The notes beneath the pieces were generated by a model that had not been told where the DNA came from, did no database searches, and saw nothing but the letters and a program-made list of their open reading frames with translations. Of a stretch of 64,000 nucleotides of DNA, positions 40,217 through 47,600 are shown piece by piece. The stretch's first letter is position 1. Every line of letters begins with the position of its first letter. This stretch comes from Paraburkholderia dilworthii (GTDB taxonomy: Bacteria; Pseudomonadota; Gammaproteobacteria; Burkholderiales; Burkholderiaceae). Where the stretch lies: positions 248,001 through 312,000 of the forward strand of contig NZ_AWZT01000001.1 of the NCBI RefSeq assembly GCF_000472525.1, given 5' to 3'. The position numbers and the translations under genes are program-made.

Positions 40217-41338
40217 TTGAATCACAATAAGTACCAACAAAAGCATCGGTGCTTCGACTTGAAAACGTTACGACTCAAATTGCGCGATGGTCAGGAATGG
40301 CTCGACGAAGCGGCCAGGGAAGTCAACATGGTCTGGAACTTCGCCAATGAAACCACGGCCAAGGCCGCGCGCCCGTTCTATGGGAAGCCTAGGTATCTGT
40401 CTGGTTTCGATGTCGAGAAGTTGCTGACCGGCGTCCATTCTGAACTGAAGTATTTGCAGGCGAATACGGTTATCCGCATTGCTCATGAACACGCTGATCG
40501 ACGTTTGCAGTTCCGGAGATCGAAGCTGCGGTGGCGCAGTTCTGGCGGCTCCAAGCGGTCCTTGGGTTGGATTCCGTTCAGGCATCCTCAGGTCAAGTTC
40601 GTGAAGGGCGCAATACGCTTCTGCGGGAAGCGATTTCGCGTGTTCGACAGCTATGGCCTGGACAAATACGAACTGAGGTCCGGGGCCTTTTCGCAAAACG
40701 CTCTCGGGGAATGGTTCGTCAACATAGCAGTGAAAACAGCGACTAAGGCTCCCGATATGCCCCGGCGCGCAGTTGGCGTCGATCTGGGTCTGAAAGCGTC
40801 AGCTACAACGAGTGATGGCCAGATATTGGCCGCTGGTGACTTCTACCGCGGTATCGAGCGGAAGATCGCCGAGGCACAGCGGCGAGGGCATAAGCGCCAC
40901 GCAAAACGATTGCATCAACGTGCTGCGAACCGCCGTAATGACGCGCTGCACAAGTTCAGTACCGCCATGGTGAACAACTATGGGGCGATTTACGTTGGCG
41001 ACGTGAGCAGCCTGAAACTCGCAAAAACCAAGATGGCGAAAGCTGTCTTGGACAGCGGGTGGGGGATGCTCAAGACCATGCTGCACTACAAGGGCCATCA
41101 GGCCGGCAGTCTGGTTGAAGTCGTAAACGAGAGGTTCACAACTGTGACTTGCTCTAACTGTGGCCAGCACACCGGCCCCAGGGGTCTAAGGCAGTTGCAT
41201 GTAAGGGGATGGTTCTGTTCGGCCTGTGAAACCGATCATGACCGAGACATTAATGCGGCCAGAAACATCCTCGCCCGTGGGCTAACGGGTCCGTCAGCGG
41301 GAACCAACTTTAAGGAGCAAAAGCATCATGTGCACTGA
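40217..41338 (+). CDS. TnpB-like RNA-guided nuclease relative 2 (weak start)
   Basis: This 373-residue paralogue of the protein at 38144-39298 shares the layout and many motifs: RuvC-I VGVDLGLK (Asp189), zinc finger CSNC (312-315) and CSAC (334-337), and HDRDINAARN. The RuvC-II position reads IYVGDVS (Gly261), again without Glu, while Glu305 in VNERFTT matches Glu301 of copy 1. No ATG exists near the N-terminus; TTG at 40217 or 40258 are the candidate starts and no strong ribosome site is visible, so expression may be low or conditional. The next gene begins inside its 3' end. The two copies differ clearly, so they are not a recent duplication. Confidence 0.8.
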   Translation: MNHNKYQQKHRCFDLKTLRLKLRDGQEWLDEAAREVNMVWNFANETTAKAARPFYGKPRYLSGFDVEKLLTGVHSELKYLQANTVIRIAHEHADRRLQFRRSKLRWRSSGGSKRSLGWIPFRHPQVKFVKGAIRFCGKRFRVFDSYGLDKYELRSGAFSQNALGEWFVNIAVKTATKAPDMPRRAVGVDLGLKASATTSDGQILAAGDFYRGIERKIAEAQRRGHKRHAKRLHQRAANRRNDALHKFSTAMVNNYGAIYVGDVSSLKLAKTKMAKAVLDSGWGMLKTMLHYKGHQAGSLVEVVNERFTTVTCSNCGQHTGPRGLRQLHVRGWFCSACETDHDRDINAARNILARGLTGPSAGTNFKEQKHHVH

Positions 41339-41549
41339 AAAGAAACCGGCGTCACCCGCCGGGGAAGCCAAATCCCCCGACGCGCGCGAGCCCCTGGGCG
41401 CGCAGATTAACGGTAACGACATCGAGAAACTGTTCCTCACATGGTCCGAGTGGACGACTGAACTCGGGGAAGCGATCTCGCGCAAGAACATCGACGGATT
41501 CGTGAGCGACTTGCGCGCCCTTCTTCGTGAGGCGGGGAGCGGGAAATGA
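41328..41549 (+). CDS. Small phage protein of 73 residues, unknown
   Basis: The start lies 11 bases inside tnpB-like gene 2, with AAGGAG upstream. The acidic/polar N-terminus (SPAGEAKSPDAREP) precedes a helical C-terminus with a WSEWTTELGEAISRK segment. No family was recognised. Confidence 0.5.
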   Translation: MCTEKKPASPAGEAKSPDAREPLGAQINGNDIEKLFLTWSEWTTELGEAISRKNIDGFVSDLRALLREAGSGK

Positions 41550-41947
41550 GCAACGAACTCACACCGAATCGACCATCGCCGGAAGGTCGCATGCTCGGAG
41601 GGCAATTGGCGCGTCTCACCGACAAGGCCGAGATTGAAGCTCGCGCCAAGTTTCCGAATCATAAGGCCCGCTGCAAGAGTTGCGCATTCATAGCAGGCAC
41701 TGTGCCGAACGGATGCTTGCCGACCGTCATGGACGCTCTGAAATGCGTCGTCGATGGCACACCTTTCCATTGCCATCAGGAATTCGACGACAAGGGTATC
41801 CCGACCGACCTGTGCGCGGGATGGTCCATTGCTTCAATGGCTGCGGATTCCAAGTTGCGTGAGCGCATGCAGCCAATTGTTGACGATTGGGAGTTGAGTT
41901 GCATCTACGACGAATCGACCGTTCTTTCCAAGGACCAGACGACATGA
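41546..41947 (+). CDS. Cys-rich phage protein of 133 residues, unknown
   Basis: Six or more Cys/His residues in the middle (RCKSCAFIAGTVPNGC, then KCVVDGTPFHCH) suggest a metal-binding domain, as in a family of phage proteins with ARCKSCAF-type motifs. Overlaps with both neighbours are ATGA-type. Role unknown. Confidence 0.55.
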   Translation: MSNELTPNRPSPEGRMLGGQLARLTDKAEIEARAKFPNHKARCKSCAFIAGTVPNGCLPTVMDALKCVVDGTPFHCHQEFDDKGIPTDLCAGWSIASMAADSKLRERMQPIVDDWELSCIYDESTVLSKDQTT

Positions 41948-42510
41948 GTGACAACCAGAGGTTAATCGACATGCTGCAGTACTGGGAAAAGGAACCTTGC
42001 CTGCCGGGTCCTGCGGCTACGTGTCGCGAAGCGCGAGTCGTGATCGAGCAGCAAGCCGCCAAGATAGCCGAATTCGAGCGCATCCTCGACGGCCTACCGC
42101 AAGACGCGATCGACGGAGGCTGGACGGCGCGAGGCATCAGCGCATATGCGAAGAAGCTCGAAGAACGGATCGCCGCCCTCGAATCCGCTGCAAAGTCGGA
42201 GCCGGTGGCAGAGTTTGAATGGCCGAAGCTACCGGGATTTCCGGCTCCTTCGATGTACTCGCCGCAAAACGGAGCAGGTCTTTTCACTGATCATCAAATG
42301 CAGGGCTACGCGAACGCCTACGGCGAAGCAGTCCGCGCCGCTCTTGAGAAGGTAGGCGGGCGGGATGCGGAGCGGGTGACGGTGACGCCAGCGATGGTGA
42401 AGGCCGCTATGCCATGGCTCACGGGGTTGCAACACATGCGCAAGACGGACAAAGAATCGCACGTCGAAGAGGCGATTAAAGCCGCCCTGTCTCAACAGGA
42501 GTTGAAATAA
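41944..42510 (+). CDS. Phage protein of 188 residues with coiled coil, unknown
   Basis: A helical N-terminal part with a coiled coil (VVIEQQAAKIAEFERIL near 33-49 and AKKLEERIAALE near 71-82) is followed by a Pro/Gly/aromatic region and a C-terminal region with VTVTPAMVKAAMPWL. Modular composition of this kind is common in Burkholderia prophage accessory genes. The start overlaps the upstream stop. Confidence 0.55.
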   Translation: MSDNQRLIDMLQYWEKEPCLPGPAATCREARVVIEQQAAKIAEFERILDGLPQDAIDGGWTARGISAYAKKLEERIAALESAAKSEPVAEFEWPKLPGFPAPSMYSPQNGAGLFTDHQMQGYANAYGEAVRAALEKVGGRDAERVTVTPAMVKAAMPWLTGLQHMRKTDKESHVEEAIKAALSQQELK

Positions 42511-42728
42511 TGGTCGTCCCACATCGAATCATTCGCCCGCGCATCGTTATTCAAGCTGGCCACTATCAGGTCAAAAACTGGAAATTGTCTAAGCCATCTT
42601 CAGGTGTGAGGCTAACTCTGGACGAAGGCTGGTCCTTTAGAAAGGCACACATATGGTGTGTCGAGCGCAACGATGCTGCCAAGGCTACGCGTTCCCTGTC
42701 ACAGAAAGCGGGAGAGCAGGATGACTGA
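42510..42728 (+). CDS. Small basic phage protein of 72 residues, unknown
   Basis: The start shares one base with the previous stop (TAATG). The product is beta-rich and basic (RIIRPRIVIQAGHYQVKNW). No family was recognised. It overlaps the next ORF by eight bases. Confidence 0.5.
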   Translation: MVVPHRIIRPRIVIQAGHYQVKNWKLSKPSSGVRLTLDEGWSFRKAHIWCVERNDAAKATRSLSQKAGEQDD

Positions 42729-42813
42729 CCTCTACCTATTCGCCCTATCCCTAGGAATATCCTGGCTATGGGTGTACGTGGCGCAAAGGGATTTCTTTGA
42801 GGGGGCGGCATGA
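42721..42813 (+). CDS. Tiny single-span membrane peptide (30 residues)
   Basis: Residues 4-21 form one hydrophobic, Trp-containing helix (LYLFALSLGISWLWVYVA). The stop overlaps the next start by ATGA, so translation is likely coupled. Role unknown. Confidence 0.4.
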   Translation: MTDLYLFALSLGISWLWVYVAQRDFFEGAA

Positions 42814-43118
42814 AACCGTATGCGATCACGATGAGCGTCACGGCCGTAGTTATGGCTGAAAACGAACAACACGCGCGGATCGTCGCTGAACGTGACAAGC
42901 GCGAGATATTCGGCGACGTCTATGGCGACCAGATCAAGTATTCGCCGGCCACGGAAATGACGTGCGAGGCTGACCTTGAAAAAGTTGGCTGGGATGACCT
43001 TTGCATTCCCTACGGCGGCGACGGCAACACACGCCTGAGTGACATTCTCGCCGCGGTCGAATCTGAGCCAGAGCGGGACACGCGGACGATAGACATGTTT
43101 CAGGAGCAGGCAGGATGA
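42810..43118 (+). CDS. Phage protein of 102 residues, unknown
   Basis: An alpha-beta N-terminal part (YAITMSVTAVVMAENEQHAR) leads to an acidic C-terminus. The first 45 residues resemble small domains that begin with a conserved beta strand and an AENEEHAR-type helix in phages. Overlaps with both neighbours are ATGA-type. Confidence 0.55.
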   Translation: MKPYAITMSVTAVVMAENEQHARIVAERDKREIFGDVYGDQIKYSPATEMTCEADLEKVGWDDLCIPYGGDGNTRLSDILAAVESEPERDTRTIDMFQEQAG

Positions 43119-43462
43119 GCAAACAACTACTATTCAGCGCTCTAATAGGCATCCCAACGAGTTTGATTCTGGCCACGACCCGCTGGGCTGCCGACAGCCA
43201 CTGGTGGATTCTATGGGCATCCGTGGGGGCCGTTCACATCGCGATCATTGCGGACGAGATCAGGCCTGATGCAACAAAACGCGCAATCGGATTCGCGGCC
43301 GCATGGCTGCTATTCGGCGTTGGCCACGTAGTCAGTCGACCGATGCTCTGGTGGGATTGGCCGGTCTACCCGATGTTTAACTGGCTGATGTGCGCCTCGA
43401 CCGATCTTCAGGACTGGGGTGGCGCCGGGCCATGGGAGGAATTCAATCGTGCACTGGATTAA
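43115..43462 (+). CDS. Multi-span membrane protein (115 residues)
   Basis: Three hydrophobic stretches (about 5-22, 29-47, 57-77) and a Trp-rich C-terminus (MLWWDWPVYPMFNWLM) predict an integral membrane protein. It might be a superinfection-exclusion protein, as these are often small membrane proteins in prophage accessory regions, but no family was recognised. Confidence 0.55.
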   Translation: MSKQLLFSALIGIPTSLILATTRWAADSHWWILWASVGAVHIAIIADEIRPDATKRAIGFAAAWLLFGVGHVVSRPMLWWDWPVYPMFNWLMCASTDLQDWGGAGPWEEFNRALD

Positions 43463-43592
43463 ATCAACGCTAATGGCCTGGTCATTCCGGCGAGGCTATT
43501 GGTTCCAGCCATTCTTCGACGGCAGGGACGACGGCATCGACTGGATGACGTGGTGCGGCGGCGGCCCACTCGATAACGAGGTGGCGCAGTGA
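43449..43592 (+). CDS. Small Trp/Gly-rich protein, GTG start (47 residues)
   Basis: The GTG lies inside the 3' end of the membrane protein gene. The product has six Trp residues and an RDDGIDWMTWCGGGP segment. Its TGA overlaps the next GTG (GTGA). Role unknown. Confidence 0.4.
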   Translation: MHWIKSTLMAWSFRRGYWFQPFFDGRDDGIDWMTWCGGGPLDNEVAQ

Positions 43593-43783
43593 ACCACACC
43601 ACCAACCACCGTACCTTCAACGAGACCTACGACTCATACCGCAAAGCGCTCACTCCCACGTCGCAACAGGTAGCCGGGTTATGCGCGTCGTTCGCCCAGA
43701 TGATGGCTGACGACTCGCGCGACAAGGTATCCGTGGGACTGTCTGCGGCGGGGATTGCGGTTGTCAGGGAGCCGAGGAAATGA
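43589..43783 (+). CDS. Small phage protein of 64 residues, GTG start
   Basis: The protein is polar at the N-terminus (NHTTNHRTFNETYDSYRK) with a helical middle (VAGLCASFAQMMADD). It overlaps both neighbours by four bases. No family was recognised. Confidence 0.45.
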   Translation: MNHTTNHRTFNETYDSYRKALTPTSQQVAGLCASFAQMMADDSRDKVSVGLSAAGIAVVREPRK

Positions 43784-44031
43784 CGGACATTAACCAGTGC
43801 GATGGCTGCCGCGTCGGAGCCCCACTGAGCGATAGAGGAAACCACATCATGCCGGACGGCGGATATATGGGATGCACCAAGGATCGGTATGCGAAATCAG
43901 ACCTGCCAGAAGTGAAATCTGAACTGCGCTGGTGTCTCGAGAACGGATCGTACGGTCCGCGTACCGGCGCAGCGCTTCAGTGGGCGCTTTCGATGATTGA
44001 GGCGATGGAAGAACAGGGGGTAAAAGCGTGA
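43780..44031 (+). CDS. Small Cys-containing phage protein (83 residues)
   Basis: The N-terminus has CDGCRVGAPL, then a lone CTKDRY near residue 32, a partial zinc-ribbon pattern. A C-terminal helix (ALQWALSMIEAMEEQ) follows. It resembles small phage proteins annotated only as hypothetical. Overlaps are ATGA/GTGA. Confidence 0.5.
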   Translation: MTDINQCDGCRVGAPLSDRGNHIMPDGGYMGCTKDRYAKSDLPEVKSELRWCLENGSYGPRTGAALQWALSMIEAMEEQGVKA

Positions 44032-44231
44032 AGGCTCAATTCAAAGCGGAAATCCCCAAAGACATCCAGATGACAATGACGCTCAGCATGACCTTGGGCG
44101 AATGGACCGAGATCGCTGAGCACTTGACCGACACGCGTCACTATCGGCCGGATGGGAAGTTGCTCGACGCAATTCGGACGATGACCCGCAAGGCGTCGCA
44201 GCATTTTGACGAGACGACGGAGCAATCATGA
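44028..44231 (+). CDS. Small phage protein of 67 residues, unknown
   Basis: A GTG start overlaps the upstream TGA. A Met/Thr-rich strand (IQMTMTLSMTLGEW) is followed by helices and a polar end. No catalytic feature. Confidence 0.5.
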   Translation: MKAQFKAEIPKDIQMTMTLSMTLGEWTEIAEHLTDTRHYRPDGKLLDAIRTMTRKASQHFDETTEQS

Positions 44232-44509
44232 GCACGAGCTACATCATCTTCTGCGACGTCTACGACGACCCCATATGGGGGCCGCAGTTTATCGAGCACC
44301 TGAACTCTGGACTGGTGAGGGTTTTCAGGAACCGACTTCGCAAGGCGGTCTTTGAGTATGTCGGATGCCCAGCCATCAAGTTCGATCTTGATGCGGTTCG
44401 CAAGCGATACCCGGTTTGCAAGTACGCAGACGCGAACGAGTCGCCAATCTCGTACGGGCATAGGCGCGCGCCATTACCGGATAGGAAGTCAGAGGAGGTG
44501 AGGGCATGA
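44228..44509 (+). CDS. Small phage protein of 93 residues, unknown
   Basis: The alpha-beta protein starts MSTSYIIFCDVYDDPIWG. The C-terminus is Pro/Arg/Tyr-rich. It overlaps the DUF2591-like gene by ATGA. No family was recognised. Confidence 0.5.
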   Translation: MSTSYIIFCDVYDDPIWGPQFIEHLNSGLVRVFRNRLRKAVFEYVGCPAIKFDLDAVRKRYPVCKYADANESPISYGHRRAPLPDRKSEEVRA

Positions 44510-44895
44510 AGGTTAGCGAACTGAGCGGCGTAGTGCTGGACTATTGGGTTGCGCGGGCCGAAGGCATGAGCCACGAGGCGGCGACATTCGCCGTGCCGGC
44601 GCATGCCTACTCGACTGAATGGGCCTATGGTGGGCCGATTATCGAGCGCGATCAGATATTTATCCAGCCGCCTAGCGAAGTGCATTATAACGGCGGACCT
44701 AACCATGGCTGGCGTCGATATGACCATTGGCGCGCAACGGTTTCCGCTCGCACGCGCACGCTGCCGCCGAATGAAATGGGTATCGGTGGCGTCGGCCGCG
44801 GCGCCGGCGAGACACCGCTGATCGCCGCGATGCGTGCGAAGGTAGCGAGTCACTACGGCGATGACGTGCCAGAAGCGGAGAAGCAGGCGGCATGA
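44506..44895 (+). CDS. DUF2591-family phage protein (NinX-like)
   Basis: The opening MKVSELSGVVLDYWVARAEG is the hallmark of DUF2591/NinX-type proteins found near int/xis or nin regions. The 129-residue size is typical, and residues 60-80 (PPSEVHYNGGPNHGWRRYDH) fit the rest of the family. Function not established. Confidence 0.75.
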   Translation: MKVSELSGVVLDYWVARAEGMSHEAATFAVPAHAYSTEWAYGGPIIERDQIFIQPPSEVHYNGGPNHGWRRYDHWRATVSARTRTLPPNEMGIGGVGRGAGETPLIAAMRAKVASHYGDDVPEAEKQAA

Positions 44896-44954
44896 CGGAA
44901 GCGCTGGAGAGGATTTTGACAACTACGCGACGCGATTGGTTTGGGAGGGAGTGA
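44892..44954 (+). CDS. Possible 20-residue leader ORF before xis
   Basis: The ATG overlaps the DUF2591 stop (ATGA) and the frame ends just before the excisionase. It may serve only to keep ribosomes near the xis start. Confidence 0.25.
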   Translation: MTEALERILTTTRRDWFGRE

Positions 44955-44957
44955 AAG

Positions 44958-45155
44958 ATGAAAATGCGACTTGGTGACTGGCTGGCAAGCCAATTTACAC
45001 CGGCTCCGGCCATCAGGACGGCTCGCCTGTGGATCAAGCAGGGCAAGATTTACCCCGCGCCGACGAAGGTAGGGCGAGCCTATTACGTTGAGCAAAACGC
45101 AATATTCAACGACGGCACGATACGGCCTCGCCTGGCTAACCGCATCCCCCGATAA
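44958..45155 (+). CDS. xis: Excisionase (Xis)
   Basis: This 65-residue protein has a winged-helix/MerR-like motif (AIRTARLWIKQGKIYPAPTK) like lambda Xis. GGGAGGGAG precedes the ATG. It ends one base into the integrase start, so the two are co-expressed from pL. It should bend the attachment site and favour excision. Confidence 0.8.
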   Translation: MKMRLGDWLASQFTPAPAIRTARLWIKQGKIYPAPTKVGRAYYVEQNAIFNDGTIRPRLANRIPR

Positions 45156-46231
45156 TGGCAGCGCGTCCACGAATCCGCAGGCGGGCAAACTGGCCCGCCA
45201 ACATGCATGAGCCTCGCCCAGGATACTACACTTGGCGCGATCCGCGAGACGGGAAGACGCATATCCTGGGGCGTATCGACCTCGCTCAAGCCATCTATGA
45301 GGCTCAGGAAGCTAACGCTATTGTAGAGAGCGGGAAGGCCACAAAGACTCTCGCCCAGCGTCTGACGGAGGAACACAAGACAATTGCGGACTTGATCGAG
45401 AAGATGCCGAAGGACGGCAAGCCGAGCACCGTTTCCGCCCGTAAGTATTACGACGAGGCGATCAAGAAGGAGATCGGCACCAAGGACTGTCGCGCGCTCA
45501 CGGTCAAGGATGTATCCGACATCGTCGAGGCGATCAAGGACCGCGGAAAAATGCGCTGGGCTCAGGCCGTCCGTAGTCGTCTGATTCAGATTTGCGCCAA
45601 GGGAGTGGCGCTCGGATGGATGGAAAAGAACGTCGCCGAGATTACCGAGACCATGAAGGTCAAGGTGCAGCGAAAACGCCTAACGCTTGCGGAGTTCAAG
45701 GCGATTCTCGACAAGGCACCACAGGTGGCGGAATGGCTGCCGAATGCCATGCTTCTTGCACTGGTTTCCGGTCAGGACCGCTCAACCGTGGCGCGATGGG
45801 AGAGGGATTCGATTGTTGGTGACGTCGCTGTCGTGCGGCGGTCGAAGACGGAGGTTCGCATCGCCATACCGCTGAAGCTTTACATGGATGCGATCAATAT
45901 GTCGCTCGCCGATGTTATCAAGCTCTGCACATCAACCGGCATCGAGAGCAAGTACCTGATTCATCACCACCGCAAGCACGTCCACGTCTATCGCGGATCG
46001 CATGTGAAGATCGGCAGCGTATCGCAGGCGTTTGCTGATGCTCGCGAGCTCGCTGGCATCGCTGGCGCGAACGCGCCGACCTTCCATGAAATCCGAAGCC
46101 TGACGAAGCGCCTTTATCTTGAACAGGGCGGCGTTGACACCAAGGCATTGCTCGGACACAGCGACGATCAGACCGCAAATCTCTACGCGAATTCGCGCGG
46201 GCTTGAGCCCATCAAGGTCAAAGTCGACTGA
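45155..46231 (+). CDS. int: Tyrosine integrase, lambda Int-like
   Basis: This 358-residue protein has a lambda-type N-terminal arm-binding domain (RRRANWPANMHE ... YYTWRDPRDGKTHILGR, 8-41) and a C-terminal catalytic domain. The visible catalytic elements are SGQDRST (Arg, shifted by one from the common GQR), RRSKTE (Lys), FHEIRSLTK (His-Arg), LLGHSDD (His) and NLYANSRG (Tyr). The gene ends 87 bases before the interrupted chromosomal gene, so the attachment site is next to it. Confidence 0.9.
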   Translation: MAARPRIRRRANWPANMHEPRPGYYTWRDPRDGKTHILGRIDLAQAIYEAQEANAIVESGKATKTLAQRLTEEHKTIADLIEKMPKDGKPSTVSARKYYDEAIKKEIGTKDCRALTVKDVSDIVEAIKDRGKMRWAQAVRSRLIQICAKGVALGWMEKNVAEITETMKVKVQRKRLTLAEFKAILDKAPQVAEWLPNAMLLALVSGQDRSTVARWERDSIVGDVAVVRRSKTEVRIAIPLKLYMDAINMSLADVIKLCTSTGIESKYLIHHHRKHVHVYRGSHVKIGSVSQAFADARELAGIAGANAPTFHEIRSLTKRLYLEQGGVDTKALLGHSDDQTANLYANSRGLEPIKVKVD

Positions 46232-46524
46232 GGTGGAACGTGTCGTATTTTGAACGAGTTCTGATCAACCTTTAAACTCGCTAAGCCAGCACGGGCTTTG
46301 CAGGCCTGCGATCTCTGTTGCAACGACATGTACCACGCGCTGGCCAACGCAAGCAGGGCCGCCGTGAGCGGCAAGCCGAGCTCGCGCGCATGTGTCGCGA
46401 CGGCGAACCATCCGCCGTAGATCGCGACGATCAGTACCCATGTCGGCCATTGCGTGCGCCATGTCCAGGTCGTTGCGAGGCTGGCGATTGTTTCGCGCTG
46501 TGTGTCGTCGAGGTAGATCGCCAT
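46183..46524 (-). pseudogene. Fatty acid desaturase, 5' part, interrupted by the prophage
   Basis: From ATG 46524 the first 69 residues (MAIYLDDTQRETIASLATTW ... LALASAWYMSLQ) match, from memory, the start of Burkholderia membrane desaturases, which continue with a HELLHGHP-type histidine box. Here the frame instead runs into unrelated sequence (QRSQACKARAG) and stops at 46183 inside int on the other strand. The natural reading is that the phage integrated into this gene and the rest lies beyond the left end of the prophage. The lost part would hold all catalytic His boxes. Confidence 0.6.
46232..46330. other. Probable attachment site region (attR side of prophage)
   Basis: The stretch after int has an AAGCC/GGGCTT-type dyad (about 46283-46298) that may end int transcription. 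Near 46318 the minus-strand reading of a host gene becomes intact, so the crossover core should lie within about 46290-46330. The core cannot be defined without the left end. Confidence 0.45.
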
Positions 46525-46669
46525 CGGAGGAATCGGTCGAATGTACGTTTCGAGCGATCCTACCGGGCAACACGCGGCGCCAGAACCATTTTGTTCAGGA
46601 TTGCATTGCGCCAAAACGGGCAAGGGTTGACGAGAAAGGCCAAGCAGTACCGCAGCGCCGCCGTCGGTA

Positions 46670-46866
46670 TCAGAACTTATGCGTCATCCCGACGATGACA
46701 CTGCGCGCGTAAGCCCCCGGCTCGACCGCGATGCCCGAATACTGCGTACCGTCCAGCGTGTAATGCGCCCGATTGCGGTTCTCGATGAGCCCGGCAGCGG
46801 TGTACAGGATCGTCGATTTCGACAGATAGTATTCGTAGATCAGGCCGAGCTGCTGCGCGTTGTTGC
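46670..46866 (-). pseudogene. Gram-negative porin, C-terminal remnant
   Basis: The frame ending at 46670 codes for about 63 residues of a porin C-terminus: QQLGLIYEYYLSKST, then YTAAGLIENR, and a final strand SVIVGMTHKF with terminal Phe. This is the typical end of Burkholderia OmpC-like porins. There is no signal peptide or N-terminal part upstream; sequence above 46866 is unrelated. It is a degraded remnant. Confidence 0.65.
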
Positions 46867-47172
46867 CTGGCCCGTCCGGTCGTGCGCACGGCAGCCGGCG
46901 TTGTTGTTTAGGCGCTGTCGCCGGGAATACGGCTCGGACTTGGGCATTCGCGTCACGGCATTATGCGGTCGCCGTTTTCGCTGCTCATTGCAGGCAACGC
47001 ATACCAGCTATGAATTTCATGGCGCGTTGCGGCGTTGCGGCGTTGCGACCCAGCAGTCCGTACACGCTTTTCTGCCGCGATTCGTCCGCCGTCCCCTTCA
47101 CCTCGACGTCACCCGCGCACATCAGGAATGCGGCATGCGGCACGATCGTAATTTCGTCAAAGGAGACACGAA
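46867..47172. other. Intergenic stretch without clear gene
   Basis: The region contains a short tandem repeat of GTTGCGGC near 47030-47052. No frame on either strand looks like a complete protein. The end holds the ribosome site and presumably promoter of the lipoprotein gene. Confidence 0.4.
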
Positions 47173-47484
47173 ATGCAGATCGCGACGAAGACGCGGCCGA
47201 TGCTTGCCGTATTGGTGCTTTCACTCGCCGGCTGTGCAACAGGCGGAATGCAGGGAGCGGCCCAACCGCATCTCAGCGCCGCGCAATGCCGCGACCTGAC
47301 CGCGCTCCGCAATAAGGCGCCGGCCACGCACGAGCGCAGCATGAGTGAGCTCGCGGCGCTGCGCACAGCGGGCTATCACCCTGAATGGCGCTTCGATCCT
47401 TATTATCCGGCGGATCTGGAGGCGGCCCAGCGTCAGGTAAACATCTGGTATCAGACAGAATGCACGCAGGCACAACCCGGCTGA
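47173..47484 (+). CDS. DUF4148-like outer lipoprotein
   Basis: This 103-residue protein has a lipoprotein signal with lipobox LAGC (Cys21) and a C-terminal segment (RSMSELAALRTAGYHPEWRF ... YPADLEAAQRQVNIWY) that matches the DUF4148 style, a family very common in Burkholderia. AAGGAG precedes the ATG. Function unknown; often linked to stress. Confidence 0.7.
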   Translation: MQIATKTRPMLAVLVLSLAGCATGGMQGAAQPHLSAAQCRDLTALRNKAPATHERSMSELAALRTAGYHPEWRFDPYYPADLEAAQRQVNIWYQTECTQAQPG

Positions 47485-47600
47485 ATGCCCGAGAGGCGTC
47501 GGGCGCAATGAGAACGGCTATCGCGCCCGCTTCATTGCATGGATGGATACGGCTTGGGAGTACGGCTTGGCTGCGACCGGTCACGAAAAAGATAGGTAAG

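Noticed and set aside
38144..41338. A complete IS200/IS605 insertion sequence
   Set aside because: There is no TnpA gene, no subterminal hairpins at gene ends and no free flanking DNA; the genes overlap phage genes.
45780..45800. Loss of the catalytic Arg in the integrase (SGQDRS for GQR)
   Set aside because: Arg is only shifted by one residue, and the same pattern is, from memory, common in related Burkholderia phage integrases; the rest of the active site is complete.
46232..46400. A tRNA gene as attachment site
   Set aside because: No cloverleaf or TTCGA-type arm is present; the flank instead reads as a desaturase gene.
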